The notes: generated from the letters alone by a model not told the origin. A stretch of 64,000 nucleotides of DNA from Primulina eburnea (GCF_022965805.1 NW_027331482.1:36001-100000), one strand, 5' to 3'. Shown: positions 10,030 through 22,954, counted from the stretch's first letter. A program made the numbers and translations.

Positions 10030-10863
10030 ATGAAGAGATTTCAGTCGTTTCAACCGCCGATTCTGAAAGGAACTGAGACGTCAGTAGATTGTGAGAATTG
10101 GCTTGAGGAGATAGAAATGGTGTTTGAATTCCTTGGTTTCACAGATGAGTGTAGAGTTAACCTGATTGAGCACCAATTGCAAGAGACTGCAAGAACATGG
10201 TGGTTACTAACCAAAGGAGCTTTAGAACAGAACTGTTCAGTGATTTCGTGGAAGATTTTTAAATTTGAATTCTATCAAAGATTCTTCCCTACATCGTACA
10301 GACAGGATAGAAGTGCAGAATTTGCAAACCTGAGACAGAATCAGATGAGTATTGATGAGTATTTGGCTCAGTTCTTCACCTTATTACGTTTTGCCCCTCT
10401 TGTGGCTAGGAATGATGATGCGATGTCTAGCCAGTTCATTCAGGGATTGAATCCAGAAATACGTACATTGGTGAGTGTGAAGCAATCGAATAGTTTTGCT
10501 GATACATTGAACAGAGCCAAAAGAGCAGAAACGGTTCTGATAGGACAACAGGGAGCATCATTTGATCTTCCAGCACCGAATCCACAACAACTGCCTTCCA
10601 GAGTTGAGATTGGAAGTAGCAGTGGTAAAAAGAAAGAACCATTGAAGATCGAAAAGAAACAGTTTAAGAAATTAGGAGGTGGACAGAGTAGTTCATCTAT
10701 CTCCAGTGTTTCCAGTCCGAGTTATACTGGAGTATACTGCAGAACTTGCGGAGGAAGACATTCCACAGAACACTGTCAAGGAGTACTTAGTAGATGCAAT
10801 GTCTGTAAACAGCCGGGACACTTTTCGAGAGTTTGTCCTCAAAGAAGTTCCCGAAGATTTTAG
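10030..10863 (+). CDS. Gag of array unit 1 (non-autonomous)
   Basis: 277 residues from the first ATG. The gag domain is in the first 160 residues ([43 protein letters not shown]), followed by a basic Ser/Lys/Gln-rich linker and two zinc knuckles at residues 237-249 (CRTCGGRHSTEHC) and 256-269 (CNVCKQPGHFSRVC); the stop follows soon after. The frame is open upstream through 27 codons to ATA at 9949-9951, which aligns with the ATG of the MPPRR start in Tk1, Tk2 and Tk5. Real initiation may thus be the internal ATG or a non-AUG codon. Gag would assemble particles and bind RNA; enzymes must come from another element. Confidence 0.85.
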   Translation: MKRFQSFQPPILKGTETSVDCENWLEEIEMVFEFLGFTDECRVNLIEHQLQETARTWWLLTKGALEQNCSVISWKIFKFEFYQRFFPTSYRQDRSAEFANLRQNQMSIDEYLAQFFTLLRFAPLVARNDDAMSSQFIQGLNPEIRTLVSVKQSNSFADTLNRAKRAETVLIGQQGASFDLPAPNPQQLPSRVEIGSSSGKKKEPLKIEKKQFKKLGGGQSSSSISSVSSPSYTGVYCRTCGGRHSTEHCQGVLSRCNVCKQPGHFSRVCPQRSSRRF

Positions 10864-13417
10864 GGAACAGAATTGTCAAAGAATCACGACTGAGAAGTAG
10901 CTTCAGAACGTACAACAGGTGCTATTCTTTAATGATTATGATGCATATGTATTGATATATATACTATTGCATTTCATATGATTACATTTGATGGGGTAGC
11001 ATGGAGATATGATGTATCTGTTGGGTTTGTTTGTACTGTAGTATTGATGTCTTTTCTTGTGGAGGAAATGATGATATCAGAAATTTCTGTATATATTGTA
11101 TACTACAGTGAGATGAGAATGAAATAGAAATAGATTGTGATGTACTTGTGTTTCTGATTTGAACGCATTATTGATATGCATATGCTGAACAAGTAAAGAC
11201 ATATTGTAAAATTTTTCCCGAAAATGGTAAGAGTCAGACCAGAGATGACTGATCAGTGGAAATACCACGATAAGGATGTTAGATTTAGAATTCCTTTGAT
11301 ATATGTATTGTAGATGTGATTCGATTAATGCGGAAAGGAGCAGATTGCATCCTTCTGTATTCAGTAGATCTACTGAGATCGAGCCTAGCATTGGCAGATT
11401 TGCCAGTGATATACGAGTTGGCTGATGTTTGCCCAGATGAGATTTTGGATTTGTTGTAATCTCAAAAGATAGACTTTAGAAATTGAATGTAGATCAGGTA
11501 GTGTGTGTATGTTAAATTCAATACAGAATGATATTGAATATACAGAATAATACATACCGAATTGAAAGAATTGAATATTTGAAGATTGTAGTGAATATTC
11601 TGAGAAGTAGGATTATTGTATACAGAAATTATTCAGATAAGAATTCCGCTCCGCTTGAAACAGATTGTATTCAGAGTAAATGAGATCTGATGTTAGTATA
11701 CAGATTGACTTTGATACAGTTGAGATTGCAATCAGTGAAAGATAGGATATTGATATTAGAAAGGTCAGAAATTTCAGAAATGTCAGAATTGTCAGAAATG
11801 TATTATGTCTGATTTGACAGATTATCTTATTCGATTATTGCTTTATATCTGCAGTGTATTATTATTGTTCTAAATCAGTATTCGTGATATCTTGTATTGG
11901 TTGGGGAGCATATTATATTGGCAGATGATATATAGCAGTTGATCATAATGGCATGAACATTTGATTGATTTGTCAGAATCGATAGTATTGTTAGAACTTA
12001 CAATCCTATATATTGACTAGATTAGTATAGATTAGTGTTATTCTGAATCAGTATTGATACAGATTTTATGAACCGTTGAGAGTATATACAGTTCAGATTG
12101 TATCAGAGATGAATTCGAGAATTTCAGCAGTTCAGAAACGTGATCAGAGTGGTCAGAACAGTATTTCGATAATCAGCGCAGAGTATCGGTCAGAGAAACA
12201 GATATGTGATTTTGTGGTCTGTATTAGACTGATTGTGTCATGATGTCAGAATGTTACAGAATTGTATAACAGAATTGATATTGATAGTCAGAGCCGAATA
12301 CCAGGTAGGTATTTTTGTTCTTTACTTTATGTTATTAACTGATTTGTTTATACCGAGTCTGAAATCACAGATAGTGTCAGAAATGCATTGTAGTGGGTTC
12401 AGTGTTCATTTTGCTGACTGAGAATGTATGAGATTCGAACAGAAAGGTATGATATAGACAGATTAGATCAGTCGTGACAGAATTTGTATAGAAATGTTGG
12501 CAGAAATTGTACTGATACGTCTGAATCGCTAACAGAGAATACAGAAAGAAAGAAATCAGAAGATTTATTACAGACTTAGTATATTTCTGATTCGACATGG
12601 GGAGTATATTTCGATGAATTTCGTAATAAGATTATCCCAATATTTTCCAGATTAGGATATAATATGATTATGATTGACAGATTGTTCAATCTATATCTAT
12701 TAGTTTGTACAAGATGATGTACAAACAGAACCAAATGACACAGATTGATGTCAGAACATAGTCAGAGTGACTAGAATGTAGAAGTAGACTATATCAGATT
12801 GTGATTGTGATTAAGTTTGCAATTATGGCAGACCATACCATAAGTTATTTTGCAGATTATTCACAGATTGACAGACAGTCAGAGTGTATGATCCAGATAT
12901 TGGAAGATATCCAGAGAACTGTGATGCTGGATGTTAGCACTAATTGATATGACTTATTATCACTGCGTGACAGTAACTATCAGCTTATCAGATGGGTAAT
13001 GAGATAGTTATAGGCAAGACAGTATATGGTGAATACTACAGATTTCGTTTGAAGAAAATTCAAAAGAAGATAAAGATAGTTCAGAATGAACAGATTGAAG
13101 AAACCAACGTCGGATGATGACGATTGGTATTTGAAGCTGAAGATGGTATATGTCCTTGATTGGGATAAACAGACTGGATAACACTATTGGCATTGGGTTG
13201 TTATGAACTGTGATTGGTTTATACGGATGTTGTATAACCAACATGGCAAGATTGATTTTGTCAGAGTTACTTAAAGAAGTATTATGATAGCATACTTCAT
13301 GAATTCGTATTCCAGATGGGGATCAGGGAGTTGAGTTTTGATTTAAACTCTAGTATACATTTCTTCTCGTATATCTCTAAATTGATTGTTTATGAGTTCG
13401 AGGACGAACTCAGATCT
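10864..13417 (+). pseudogene. Decayed pol of array unit 1
   Basis: No long ORF, but Tekay pol traces remain in order: a protease start near 10939-10962 reading AYVLIY where relatives have AYVLID (catalytic Asp to Tyr); the protease-to-RT linker near 11233-11300 (RPEMTDQWKYHD) and at 11316-11460 (LLYSVDLLRSSLALADLP, stop at 11458-11460); and an integrase zinc-region trace at 12375-12419 (VSEMHCSGFSVHFAD). The RT and RNase H cores are not recognisable. The rest is AT-rich, poor in C on this strand and full of CAGA words. Confidence 0.75.
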
Positions 13418-13431
13418 AAGAGGGGGAGAAA
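13418..13431 (+). promoter_or_regulatory. Polypurine tract, array unit 1
   Basis: AAGAGGGGGAGAAA directly before TGTAATG of LTR 2; primes plus-strand DNA in LTR elements. The same tract precedes the Tk5 3' LTR. Confidence 0.9.
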
Positions 13432-15580
13432 TGTAATGCCCAAGAATTATAGAATTGATAAACCAAGATTGTTAATCTTCGTTAATGTAAGACTCGAAAG
13501 ATATGAGAATGCATGACATGCAATGAGGGAAGAAAGATTTGAGAAACCAGGTGTGGCATGATCAGAAAACTAGAATTTAGAAGTTGCACAACCGCACCCG
13601 CGGTGCTAGCACGACCGCACCCGCGGTGCATGTGCAGAAAATTAAGTACAAATCCCGTAGAAACACCGCACCCGCGGTATTAGACGGAGCGCACCCGCGC
13701 TGAGGACACCGCACCCGCGGTCGTGCAAGAAGCGCACCCGCGGTCTGAGCTGTCGAGAGAATGGCTAGGATCACCGCTTGAGCGCACCCGCGCTCCTTAC
13801 ACTCACCGCACCCGCGGTCATGCGTGTTGCATGAAAAATGATGCCACGTTTCATGAAGTGCATGCAGTATATATACAGAGGAATGACACGTTTTCCCTCA
13901 GAATTTCAGAAAAGGAGGTCGAGATTTTGATAGAAAATCCTTACGCCTTTTTGATTGGCGATTGTGGAAGGACCGTTCATCAGAATTCGAATTTGAACGA
14001 AGTACCGTACTCCTCTCGACTCGAGCTACACAAGGACGTAAGTTTTATTACGTTTTGAGATGTTTTGGAAATATGATGTTGTTAGAACTGTATATGTTTC
14101 AGATATGGTGTATTTGCTACCGTAGGTATTGTATAATCGAAGTCAGATTTACGAATAGACTGTTTATACAATTGTTATGATTTTCTGAAGATACTGATTT
14201 AGATTGAACACTAGATTGGTATTGTTCTTGATTCAAGAATGGAGAAATGATTATTCTCATATGTTCTGAATAGATTATTCGGTATATTTGTGGAATCAGA
14301 CTGAGGAAATTATACCATATGTCTGTGTTATGAATTAGATATGATATCAGTGATGTTGTGATTTACGGAGTTACAAGACTGTATTAGTATGCCGTTGAAA
14401 CATCAGTTAATTTAGATTGATCAGATTATATACTGAGTTGAGTATTGATCAGAACAGATCGTGAATTGAGTTACACATTGATACAGTGTATTTGATATTG
14501 TCATCTCAGACTTGATATGGACAGATTGGAATTCGAGACTTCGTCTTCGTCAGACCAGGACGACAAAGGTATAATTCATGTGATATTTGGGAAGATATAA
14601 CTCAAATCAGATCTCATTTGAGTTTCCCAATAAAATCACATACTTGATTATTGTTTATCTTTTGATATAATTGTGATTTGTTTATAGACTTTATATTCAA
14701 ATCCTTTGAAATGAACATGCTTTGTTTACAGATTGTTATACATTGCATTTGAGGTAGGAAAGTTTGACAGACAGTCAGACTTCTAGACGTTCGGTGTATC
14801 GTTACATAGGAGCAGACACCCTCCTATTGTAGATTATTCGATACAGATATGACCGAAGTCTAGGAATAAGACGTACGTCACCCCGATTGGGAGGGTAGGT
14901 GACAGACAGTGACGTCTTATTCACCCCGGGATCCCTAGAGATATAGTTGAGTCGAGTCTAGACATGATTTGACTAGAACTGCATGTGGTTATGAATGTGG
15001 TTTCATAGACTATGAACCCCATGTTTATTGCTTTCAGTCATGACAGCATGTTTATATGACTTGAGTTAAATTGCATGTGTATCTGAATTGGGTTGCATGC
15101 TTATTTTGATTTGATTTCATAGATTATGAAATCTATTACTTTTGAATATGTTCATGATAGCATGTTTTATGATTTAGATTGTTTCTGTACATGCTTACCA
15201 TGTTTTATACTGGGATTTGTTCTCACCGGAGTTATCCGGCTGTTGTCGTGTCTGTATGTGTGCATGGCAACAGGTGGGGCAGGATCTGGGTCTCGAGCTA
15301 GATGAGAGATTGATGATAGCGTGTAGATCTCGGGCGTTGAAGATTTCTAGTGTTTGCTTATTAGACTTGTACTACTGATATTTGTAGTTGGTATTTAAAC
15401 ACTAGCGTATGATTGTACTAGACAGACTTGTAGGTACATTATGTTGTTTAATTAATATAGAGACATGTTATGCTTTAACTATACATTTGAGTTCATGTTA
15501 AAAGCAAAAATTTGACCCACATTTTCGAGCAAAGATCCAATAAATCCCAAAAGAATTGAGTTAGAGCCCGGGTCCCCACA
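13432..15580 (+). repeat. Array LTR 2 (2149 bp), shared by units 1 and 2
   Basis: Same ends as LTR 1. Dyad cluster 13591-13818, TATA 13868-13875, hairpin module 14783-15273. Acts as 3' LTR of unit 1 and 5' LTR of unit 2. Single-base differences from LTR 1 are scattered. Confidence 0.92.
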
Positions 15581-15666
15581 ACAGGTGGTATCAATTCAAA
15601 TCAGAATTCTCAATTTTCTACTTAATCCCAAAAGAATTGAGTTAGAGCCCGGGTCCCCACAACAGG

Positions 15667-15678
15667 TGGTATCAGAGC
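15667..15678 (+). promoter_or_regulatory. Primer-binding site, array unit 2
   Basis: TGGTATCAGAGC after the same duplicated LTR-end block. Confidence 0.85.
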
Positions 15679-16073
15679 GATAGATCCTTTAGACTGAGAT
15701 AGTCAGAACTGATAGAATTTACAGATTGAGTTAGAAGGGAATGAGCGGGGTAGATTGCATTTTCTTCCTTGCATGTGATTGCTAGCATGAGATTTATGTC
15801 AATGTTGACTTACATGATGTGTGCTAGCATGGTTTATCGCTTTCCCTAGTACATGTTGTATTATATCTGAATTGATTTCAGCATGTAAATACAAAGCCTG
15901 AATCAGAATCGATTCCAGATCAGAAGTATATGTTCAGAAGAGGGCTGAGATAGATTGTATAGATTGCGTATTAATCTGTTTGATACTCAGATATACCGCC
16001 TAGGAGAATTACAGAAAGGGGCAGTACTTCGATTGAACAGATAGATGTATCAGAGACTCCGATAGAAACACAG

Positions 16074-16907
16074 ATGAAGAGATTTCAGTCGTTTCAACCG
16101 CCGATTCTGAAAGGAACTGAGACGTCAGTAGATTGTGAGAATTGGCTTGAGGAGATAGAAATGGTGTTTGAATTCCTTGGTTTCACAGATGAGTGTAGAG
16201 TTAACCTGATTGAGCACCAATTGCAAGAGACTGCAAGAACATGGTGGTTACTAACCAAAGGAGCTTTAGAACAGAACTGTTCAGTGATTTCGTGGAAGAT
16301 TTTTAAATTTGAATTCTATCAAAGATTCTTCCCTACATCGTACAGACAGGATAGAAGTGCAGAATTTGCAAACCTGAGACAGAATCAGATGAGTATTGAT
16401 GAGTATTTGGCTCAGTTCTTCACCTTATTACGTTTTGCCCCTCTTGTGGCTAGGAATGATGATGCGATGTCTAGCCAGTTCATTCAGGGATTGAATCCAG
16501 AAATACGTACATTGGTGAGTGTGAAGCAATCGAATAGTTTTGCTGATACATTGAACAGAGCCAAAAGAGCAGAAACGGTTCTGATAGGACAACAGGGAGC
16601 ATCATTTGATCTTCCAGCACCGAATCCACAACAACTGCCTTCCAGAGTTGAGATTGGAAGTAGCAGTGGTAAAAAGAAAGAACCATTGAAGATCGAAAAG
16701 AAACAGTTTAAGAAATTAGGAGGTGGACAGAGTAGTTCATCTATCTCCAGTGTTTCCAGTCCGAGTTATACTGGAGTATACTGCAGAACTTGCGGAGGAA
16801 GACATTCCACAGAACACTGTCAAGGAGTACTTAGTAGATGCAATGTCTGTAAACAGCCGGGACACTTTTCGAGAGTTTGTCCTCAAAGAAGTTCCCGAAG
16901 ATTTTAG
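16074..16907 (+). CDS. Gag of array unit 2
   Basis: 277 residues, the same protein sequence as unit 1 as far as I can compare, with both zinc knuckles intact. The frame is open upstream to the conserved ATA. Three uninterrupted gag copies next to ruined pol suggest gag was kept by selection before amplification, or that amplification is recent. Confidence 0.85.
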   Translation: MKRFQSFQPPILKGTETSVDCENWLEEIEMVFEFLGFTDECRVNLIEHQLQETARTWWLLTKGALEQNCSVISWKIFKFEFYQRFFPTSYRQDRSAEFANLRQNQMSIDEYLAQFFTLLRFAPLVARNDDAMSSQFIQGLNPEIRTLVSVKQSNSFADTLNRAKRAETVLIGQQGASFDLPAPNPQQLPSRVEIGSSSGKKKEPLKIEKKQFKKLGGGQSSSSISSVSSPSYTGVYCRTCGGRHSTEHCQGVLSRCNVCKQPGHFSRVCPQRSSRRF

Positions 16908-19462
16908 GGAACAGAATTGTCAAAGAATCACGACTGAGAAGTAGCTTCAGAACGTACAACAGGTGCTATTCTTTAATGATTATGATGCATATGTATTGAT
17001 ATATATACTATTGCATTTCATATGATTACATTTGATGGGGTAGCATGGAGATATGATGTATCTGTTGGGTTTGTTTGTACTGTAGTATTGATGTCTTTTC
17101 TTGTGGAGGAAATGATGATATCAGAAATTTCTGTATATATTGTATACTACAGTGAGATGAGAATGAAATAGAAATAGATTGTGATGTACTTGTGTTTCTG
17201 ATTTGAACGCATTATTGATATGCATATGCTGAACAAGTAAAGACATATTGTAAAATTTTTCCCGAAAATGGTAAGAGTCAGACCAGAGATGACTGATCAG
17301 TGGAAATACCACGATAAGGATGTTAGATTTAGAATTCCTTTGATATATGTATTGTAGATGTGATTCGATTAATGCGGAAAGGAGCAGATTGCATCCTTCT
17401 GTATTCAGTAGATCTACTGAGATCGAGCCTAGCATTGGCAGATTTGCCAGTGATATACGAGTTGGCTGATGTTTGCCCAGATGAGATTTTGGATTTGTTG
17501 TAATCTCAAAAGATAGACTTTAGAAATTGAATGTAGATCAGGTAGTGTGTGTATGTTAAATTCAATACAGAATGATATTGAATATACAGAATAATACATA
17601 CCGAATTGAAAGAATTGAATATTTGAAGATTGTAGTGAATATTCTGAGAAGTAGGATTATTGTATACAGAAATTATTCAGATAAGAATTCCGCTCCGCTT
17701 GAAACAGATTGTATTCAGAGTAAATGAGATCTGATGTTAGTATACAGATTGACTTTGATACAGTTGAGATTGCAATCAGTGAAAGATAGGATATTGATAT
17801 TAGAAAGGTCAGAAATTTCAGAAATGTCAGAATTGTCAGAAATGTATTATGTCTGATTTGAAAGATTATCTTATTCGATTATTGCTTTATATCTGCAGTG
17901 TATTATTATTGTTCTAAATCAGTATTCGTGATATCTTGTATTGGTTGGGGAGCATATTATATTGGCAGATGATATATAGCAGTTGATCATAATGGCATGA
18001 ACATTTGATTGATTTGTCAGAATCGATAGTATTGTTAGAACTTACAATCCTATATATTGACTAGATTAGTATAGATTAGTGTTATTCTGAATCAGTATTG
18101 ATACAGATTTTATGAACCGTTGAGAGTATATACAGTTCAGATTGTATCAGAGATGAATTCGAGAATTTCAGCAGTTCAGAAACGTGATCAGAGTGGTCAG
18201 AACAGTATTTCGATAATCAGCGCAGAGTATCGGTCAGAGAAACAGATATGTGATTTTGTGGTCTGTATTAGACTGATTGTGTCATGATGTCAGAATGTTA
18301 CAGAATTGTATAACAGAATTGATATTGATAGTCAGAGCCGAATACCAGGTAGGTATTTTTGTTCTTTACTTTATGTTATTAACTGATTTGGTTATACCGA
18401 GTCTGAAATCACAGATAGTGTCAGAAATGCATTGTAGTGGATTCAGTGTTCATTTTGCTGACTGAGAATGTATGAGATTCGAACAGACAGGTACTGATAT
18501 AGACAGATTAGATCAGTCGTGACAGAATTTGTATAGAAATGTTGGCAGAAATTGTACTGATACGTCTGAATCGCTAACAGAGAATACAGAAAGAAAGAAA
18601 TCAGAAGATTTATTACAGACTTAGTATATTTCTGATTCGACATGGGGAGTATATTTCGATGAATTTCGTAATAAGATTATCCCAATATTTTCCAGATTAG
18701 GATATAATATGATTATGATTGACAGATTGTTCAATCTATATCTATTAGTTTGTACAAGATGATGTACAAACAGAACCAAATGACACAGATTGATGTCAGA
18801 ACATAGTCAGAGTGACTAGAATGTAGAAGTAGACTATATCAGATTGTGATTGTGATTAAGTTTGCAATTATGGCAGACCATACCATAAGTTATTTTGCAG
18901 ATTATTCACAGATTGACAGACAGTCAGAGTGTATGATCCAGATATTGGAAGATATCCAGAGAACTGTGATGCTGGATGTTAGCACTAATTGATATGACTT
19001 ATTATCACTGCGTGACAGTAACTATCAGCTTATCAGATGGGTAATGAGATAGTTATAGGCAAGACAGTATATGGTGAATACTACAGATTTCGTTTGAAGA
19101 AAATTCAAAAGAAGATAAAGATAGTTCAGAATGAACAGATTGAAGAAACCAACGTCGGATGATGACGATTGGTATTTGAAGCTGAAGATGGTATATGTCC
19201 TTGATTGGGATAAACAGACTGGATAACACTATTGGCATTGGGTTGTTATGAACTGTGATTGGTTTATACGGATGTTGTATAACCAACATGGCAAGATTGA
19301 TTTTGTCAGAGTTACTTAAAGAAGTATTATGATAGCATACTTCATGAATTCGTATTCCAGATGGGGATCAGGGAGTTGAGTTTTGATTTAAACTCTAGTA
19401 TACATTTCTTCTCGTATATCTCTAAATTGATTGTTTATGAGTTCGAGGACGAACTCAGATCT
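16908..19462 (+). pseudogene. Decayed pol of array unit 2
   Basis: Same remnants as unit 1, shifted by about 6044 bp. Distinguishing bases: A at 17862 (C in unit 1) and A at 18441 (G in units 1 and 3); these feed the recombination argument in the findings. Confidence 0.75.
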
Positions 19463-19476
19463 AAGAGGGGGAGAAA
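19463..19476 (+). promoter_or_regulatory. Polypurine tract, array unit 2
   Basis: AAGAGGGGGAGAAA immediately before LTR 3. Confidence 0.9.
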
Positions 19477-21627
19477 TGTAATGCCCAAGAATTATAGAAT
19501 TGATAAACCAAGATTGTTAATCTTCGTTAATGTAAGACTCGAAAGATATGAGAATGCATGACATGCAATGAGGGAAGAAAGATTTGAGAAACCAGGTGTG
19601 GCATGATCAGAAAACTAGAATTTAGAAGTTGCACAACCGCACCCGCGGTGCTAGCACGACCGCACCCGCGGTGCATGTGCAGAAAATTAAGTACAAATCC
19701 CGTAGAAACACCGCACCCGCGGTATTAGACGGAGCGCACCCGCGCTGAGGACACCGCACCCGCGGTCGTGCAAGAAGCGCACCCGCGGTCTGAGCTGCCG
19801 AGAGAATGGCTAGGATCACCGCTTGAGCGCACCCGCGCTCCTTACACTCACCGCACCCGCGGTCATGCGTGTTGCATGAAAAATGATGCCACGTTTCATG
19901 AAGTGCATGCAGTATATATACAGAGGAATGACACGTTTTCCCTCAGAATTTCAGAAAAGGAGGTCGAGATTTTGATAGAAAATCCTTACGCCTTTTTGAT
20001 TGGCGATTGTGGAAGGACCGTTCATCAGAATTCGAATTTGAACGAAGTACCGTACTCCTCTCGACTCGAGCTACACAAGGACGTAAGTTTTATTACGTTT
20101 TGAGATGTTTTGGAAATATGATGTTGTTAGAACTGTATATGTTTCAGATATGGTGTATTTGCTACCGTAGGTATTGTATAATCGAAGTCAGATTTACGAA
20201 TAGACTGTTTATACAATTGTTATGATTTTCTGAAGATACTGATTTAGATTGAACACTAGATTGGTATTGTTCTTGATTCAAGAATGGAGAAATGATTATT
20301 CTCATATGTTCTGAATAGATTATTCGGTATATTTGTGGAATCAGACTGAGGAAATTATACCATATGTCTGTGTTATGAATTAGATATGATATCAGTGATG
20401 TTGTGATTTACGGAGTTACAAGACTGTATTAGTATGCCGTTGAAACATCAGTTAATTTAGATTGATCAGATTATATACTGAGTTGAGTATTGATCAGAAC
20501 AGATCGTGAATTGAGTTACACATTGATACAGTGTATTTGATATTGTCATCTCAGACTTGATATGGACAGATTGGAATTCGAGACTTCGTCTTCGTCAGAC
20601 CAGGACGACAAAGGTATAATTCATGTGATATCTGGGAAGATATAACTCAAATCAGATCTCATTTGAGTTTCCCAATAAAATCACATACTTGATTATTGTT
20701 TATCTTTTGATATGATTATGATTTGTTTATAGACTTATATTCAAATCTTTTGAAATGAGCATGCTTTGTTTACAGATTGTTATACATTGCATTTGAGGAT
20801 AGGAAAGTTTGACAGACTAGTCAGGACTTCTAGACGTTCGGTGTATCGTTACATAGGAGCAGACACCCTCCTATTGTAGATTATTCGATACAGATATGAC
20901 CGAAGTCTAGGAATAAGACGTACGTCACCCCGATTGGGAGGGTAGGTGACAGACAGTGACGTCTTATTCACCCCGGGATCCCTAGAGATATAGTTGAGTC
21001 GAGTCTAGACATGATTTGACTAGAACTGCATGTGGTTATGAATGTGGTTTCATAGACTATGAACCCCATGTTTATTGCTTTCAGTCATGACAGCATGTTT
21101 ATATGACTTGAGTTAAATTGCATGTGTATCTGAATTGGGTTGCATGCTTATTTTGATTTGATTTCATAGATTATGAAATCTATTACTTTTGAATATGTTC
21201 ATGATAGCATGTTTTATGATTTAGATTGTTTCTGTACATGCTTACCATGTTTTATACTGGGATTTGTTCTCACCGGAGTTATCCGGCTGTTGTCGTGTTT
21301 GTATGTGTGCATGGCAACAGGTGGGGCAGGATCTGGGTCTCGAGCTAGATGAGAGATTGATGATAGCGTGGAGATCTCGGGCGTTGAAGATTTCTAGTGT
21401 TTGCTTATTAGACTTGTACTACTGATATTTGTAGTTGGTATTTAAACACTAGCGTATGATTGTACTAGACAGACTTGTAGGTACATTATGTTGTTTAATT
21501 AATATAGAGACATGTTATGCTTTAACTATACATTTGAGTTCATGTTAAAAGCAAAAATTTGACCCACATTTTCGAGCAAAGATCCAATAAATCCCAAAAG
21601 AATTGAGTTAGAGCCCGGGTCCCCACA
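19477..21627 (+). repeat. Array LTR 3 (2151 bp), shared by units 2 and 3
   Basis: The most divergent array LTR: small indels and substitutions cluster at about 20630-20835, just before and at the start of hairpin A. Dyad cluster 19636-19863, TATA 19913-19920. Such a patch may mark a conversion tract from another copy. Confidence 0.92.
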
Positions 21628-21713
21628 ACAGGTGGTATCAATTCAAATCAGAATTCTCAATTTTCTACTTAATCCCAAAAGAATTGAGTTAGAGCCCGGG
21701 TCCCCACAACAGG

Positions 21714-21725
21714 TGGTATCAGAGC
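21714..21725 (+). promoter_or_regulatory. Primer-binding site, array unit 3
   Basis: TGGTATCAGAGC after the duplicated LTR-end block. Confidence 0.85.
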
Positions 21726-22120
21726 GATAGATCCTTTAGACTGAGATAGTCAGAACTGATAGAATTTACAGATTGAGTTAGAAGGGAATGAGCGGGGTAG
21801 ATTGCATTTTCTTCCTTGCATGTGATTGCTAGCATGAGATTTATGTCAATGTTGACTTACATGATGTGTGCTAGCATGGTTTATCGCTTTCCCTAGTACA
21901 TGTTGTATTATATCTGAATTGATTTCAGCATGTAAATACAAAGCCTGAATCAGAATCGATTCCAGATCAGAAGTATATGTTCAGAAGAGGGCTGAGATAG
22001 ATTGTATAGATTGCGTATTAATCTGTTTGATACTCAGATATACCGCCTAGGAGAATTACAGAAAGGGGCAGTACTTCGATTGAACAGATAGATGTATCAG
22101 AGACTCCGATAGAAACACAG

Positions 22121-22954
22121 ATGAAGAGATTTCAGTCGTTTCAACCGCCGATTCTGAAAGGAACTGAGACGTCAGTAGATTGTGAGAATTGGCTTGAGGA
22201 GATAGAAATGGTGTTTGAATTCCTTGGTTTCACAGATGAGTGTAGAGTTAACCTGATTGAGCACCAATTGCAAGAGACTGCAAGAACATGGTGGTTACTA
22301 ACCAAAGGAGCTTTAGAACAGAACTGTTCAGTGATTTCGTGGAAGATTTTTAAATTTGAATTCTATCAAAGATTCTTCCCTACATCGTACAGACAGGATA
22401 GAAGTGCAGAATTTGCAAACCTGAGACAGAATCAGATGAGTATTGATGAGTATTTGGCTCAGTTCTTCACCTTATTACGTTTTGCCCCTCTTGTGGCTAG
22501 GAATGATGATGCGATGTCTAGCCAGTTCATTCAGGGATTGAATCCAGAAATACGTACATTGGTGAGTGTGAAGCAATCGAATAGTTTTGCTGATACATTG
22601 AACAGAGCCAAAAGAGCAGAAACGGTTCTGATAGGACAACAGGGAGCATCATTTGATCTTCCAGCACCGAATCCACAACAACTGCCTTCCAGAGTTGAGA
22701 TTGGAAGTAGCAGTGGTAAAAAGAAAGAACCATTGAAGATCGAAAAGAAACAGTTTAAGAAATTAGGAGGTGGACAGAGTAGTTCATCTATCTCCAGTGT
22801 TTCCAGTCCGAGTTATACTGGAGTATACTGCAGAACTTGCGGAGGAAGACATTCCACAGAACACTGTCAAGGAGTACTTAGTAGATGCAATGTCTGTAAA
22901 CAGCCGGGACACTTTGCGAGAGTTTGTCCTCAAAGAAGTTCCCGAAGATTTTAG
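22121..22954 (+). CDS. Gag of array unit 3
   Basis: 277 residues. It differs from units 1 and 2 by one visible residue: Ser to Ala in the second zinc knuckle (GHFARVC), the residue also found in Tk2-Tk5-type knuckles. Domain layout, lost ATG and open upstream frame are as in unit 1. Confidence 0.85.
   Translation: MKRFQSFQPPILKGTETSVDCENWLEEIEMVFEFLGFTDECRVNLIEHQLQETARTWWLLTKGALEQNCSVISWKIFKFEFYQRFFPTSYRQDRSAEFANLRQNQMSIDEYLAQFFTLLRFAPLVARNDDAMSSQFIQGLNPEIRTLVSVKQSNSFADTLNRAKRAETVLIGQQGASFDLPAPNPQQLPSRVEIGSSSGKKKEPLKIEKKQFKKLGGGQSSSSISSVSSPSYTGVYCRTCGGRHSTEHCQGVLSRCNVCKQPGHFARVCPQRSSRRF

Noticed and set aside
11077..11391. Minus-strand 104-residue ORF conserved in all three array units (also 17121 and 23168)
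   Set aside because: Conserved only because the units are near-identical copies; it lies antisense to the protease-RT linker remnant and has no recognisable domain.
13008..13244. Minus-strand 78-residue ORF and the plus-strand ORF at 13316-13516 repeated in each unit
   Set aside because: Same reasoning: duplicated chance ORFs; the latter runs through the PPT into the LTR.
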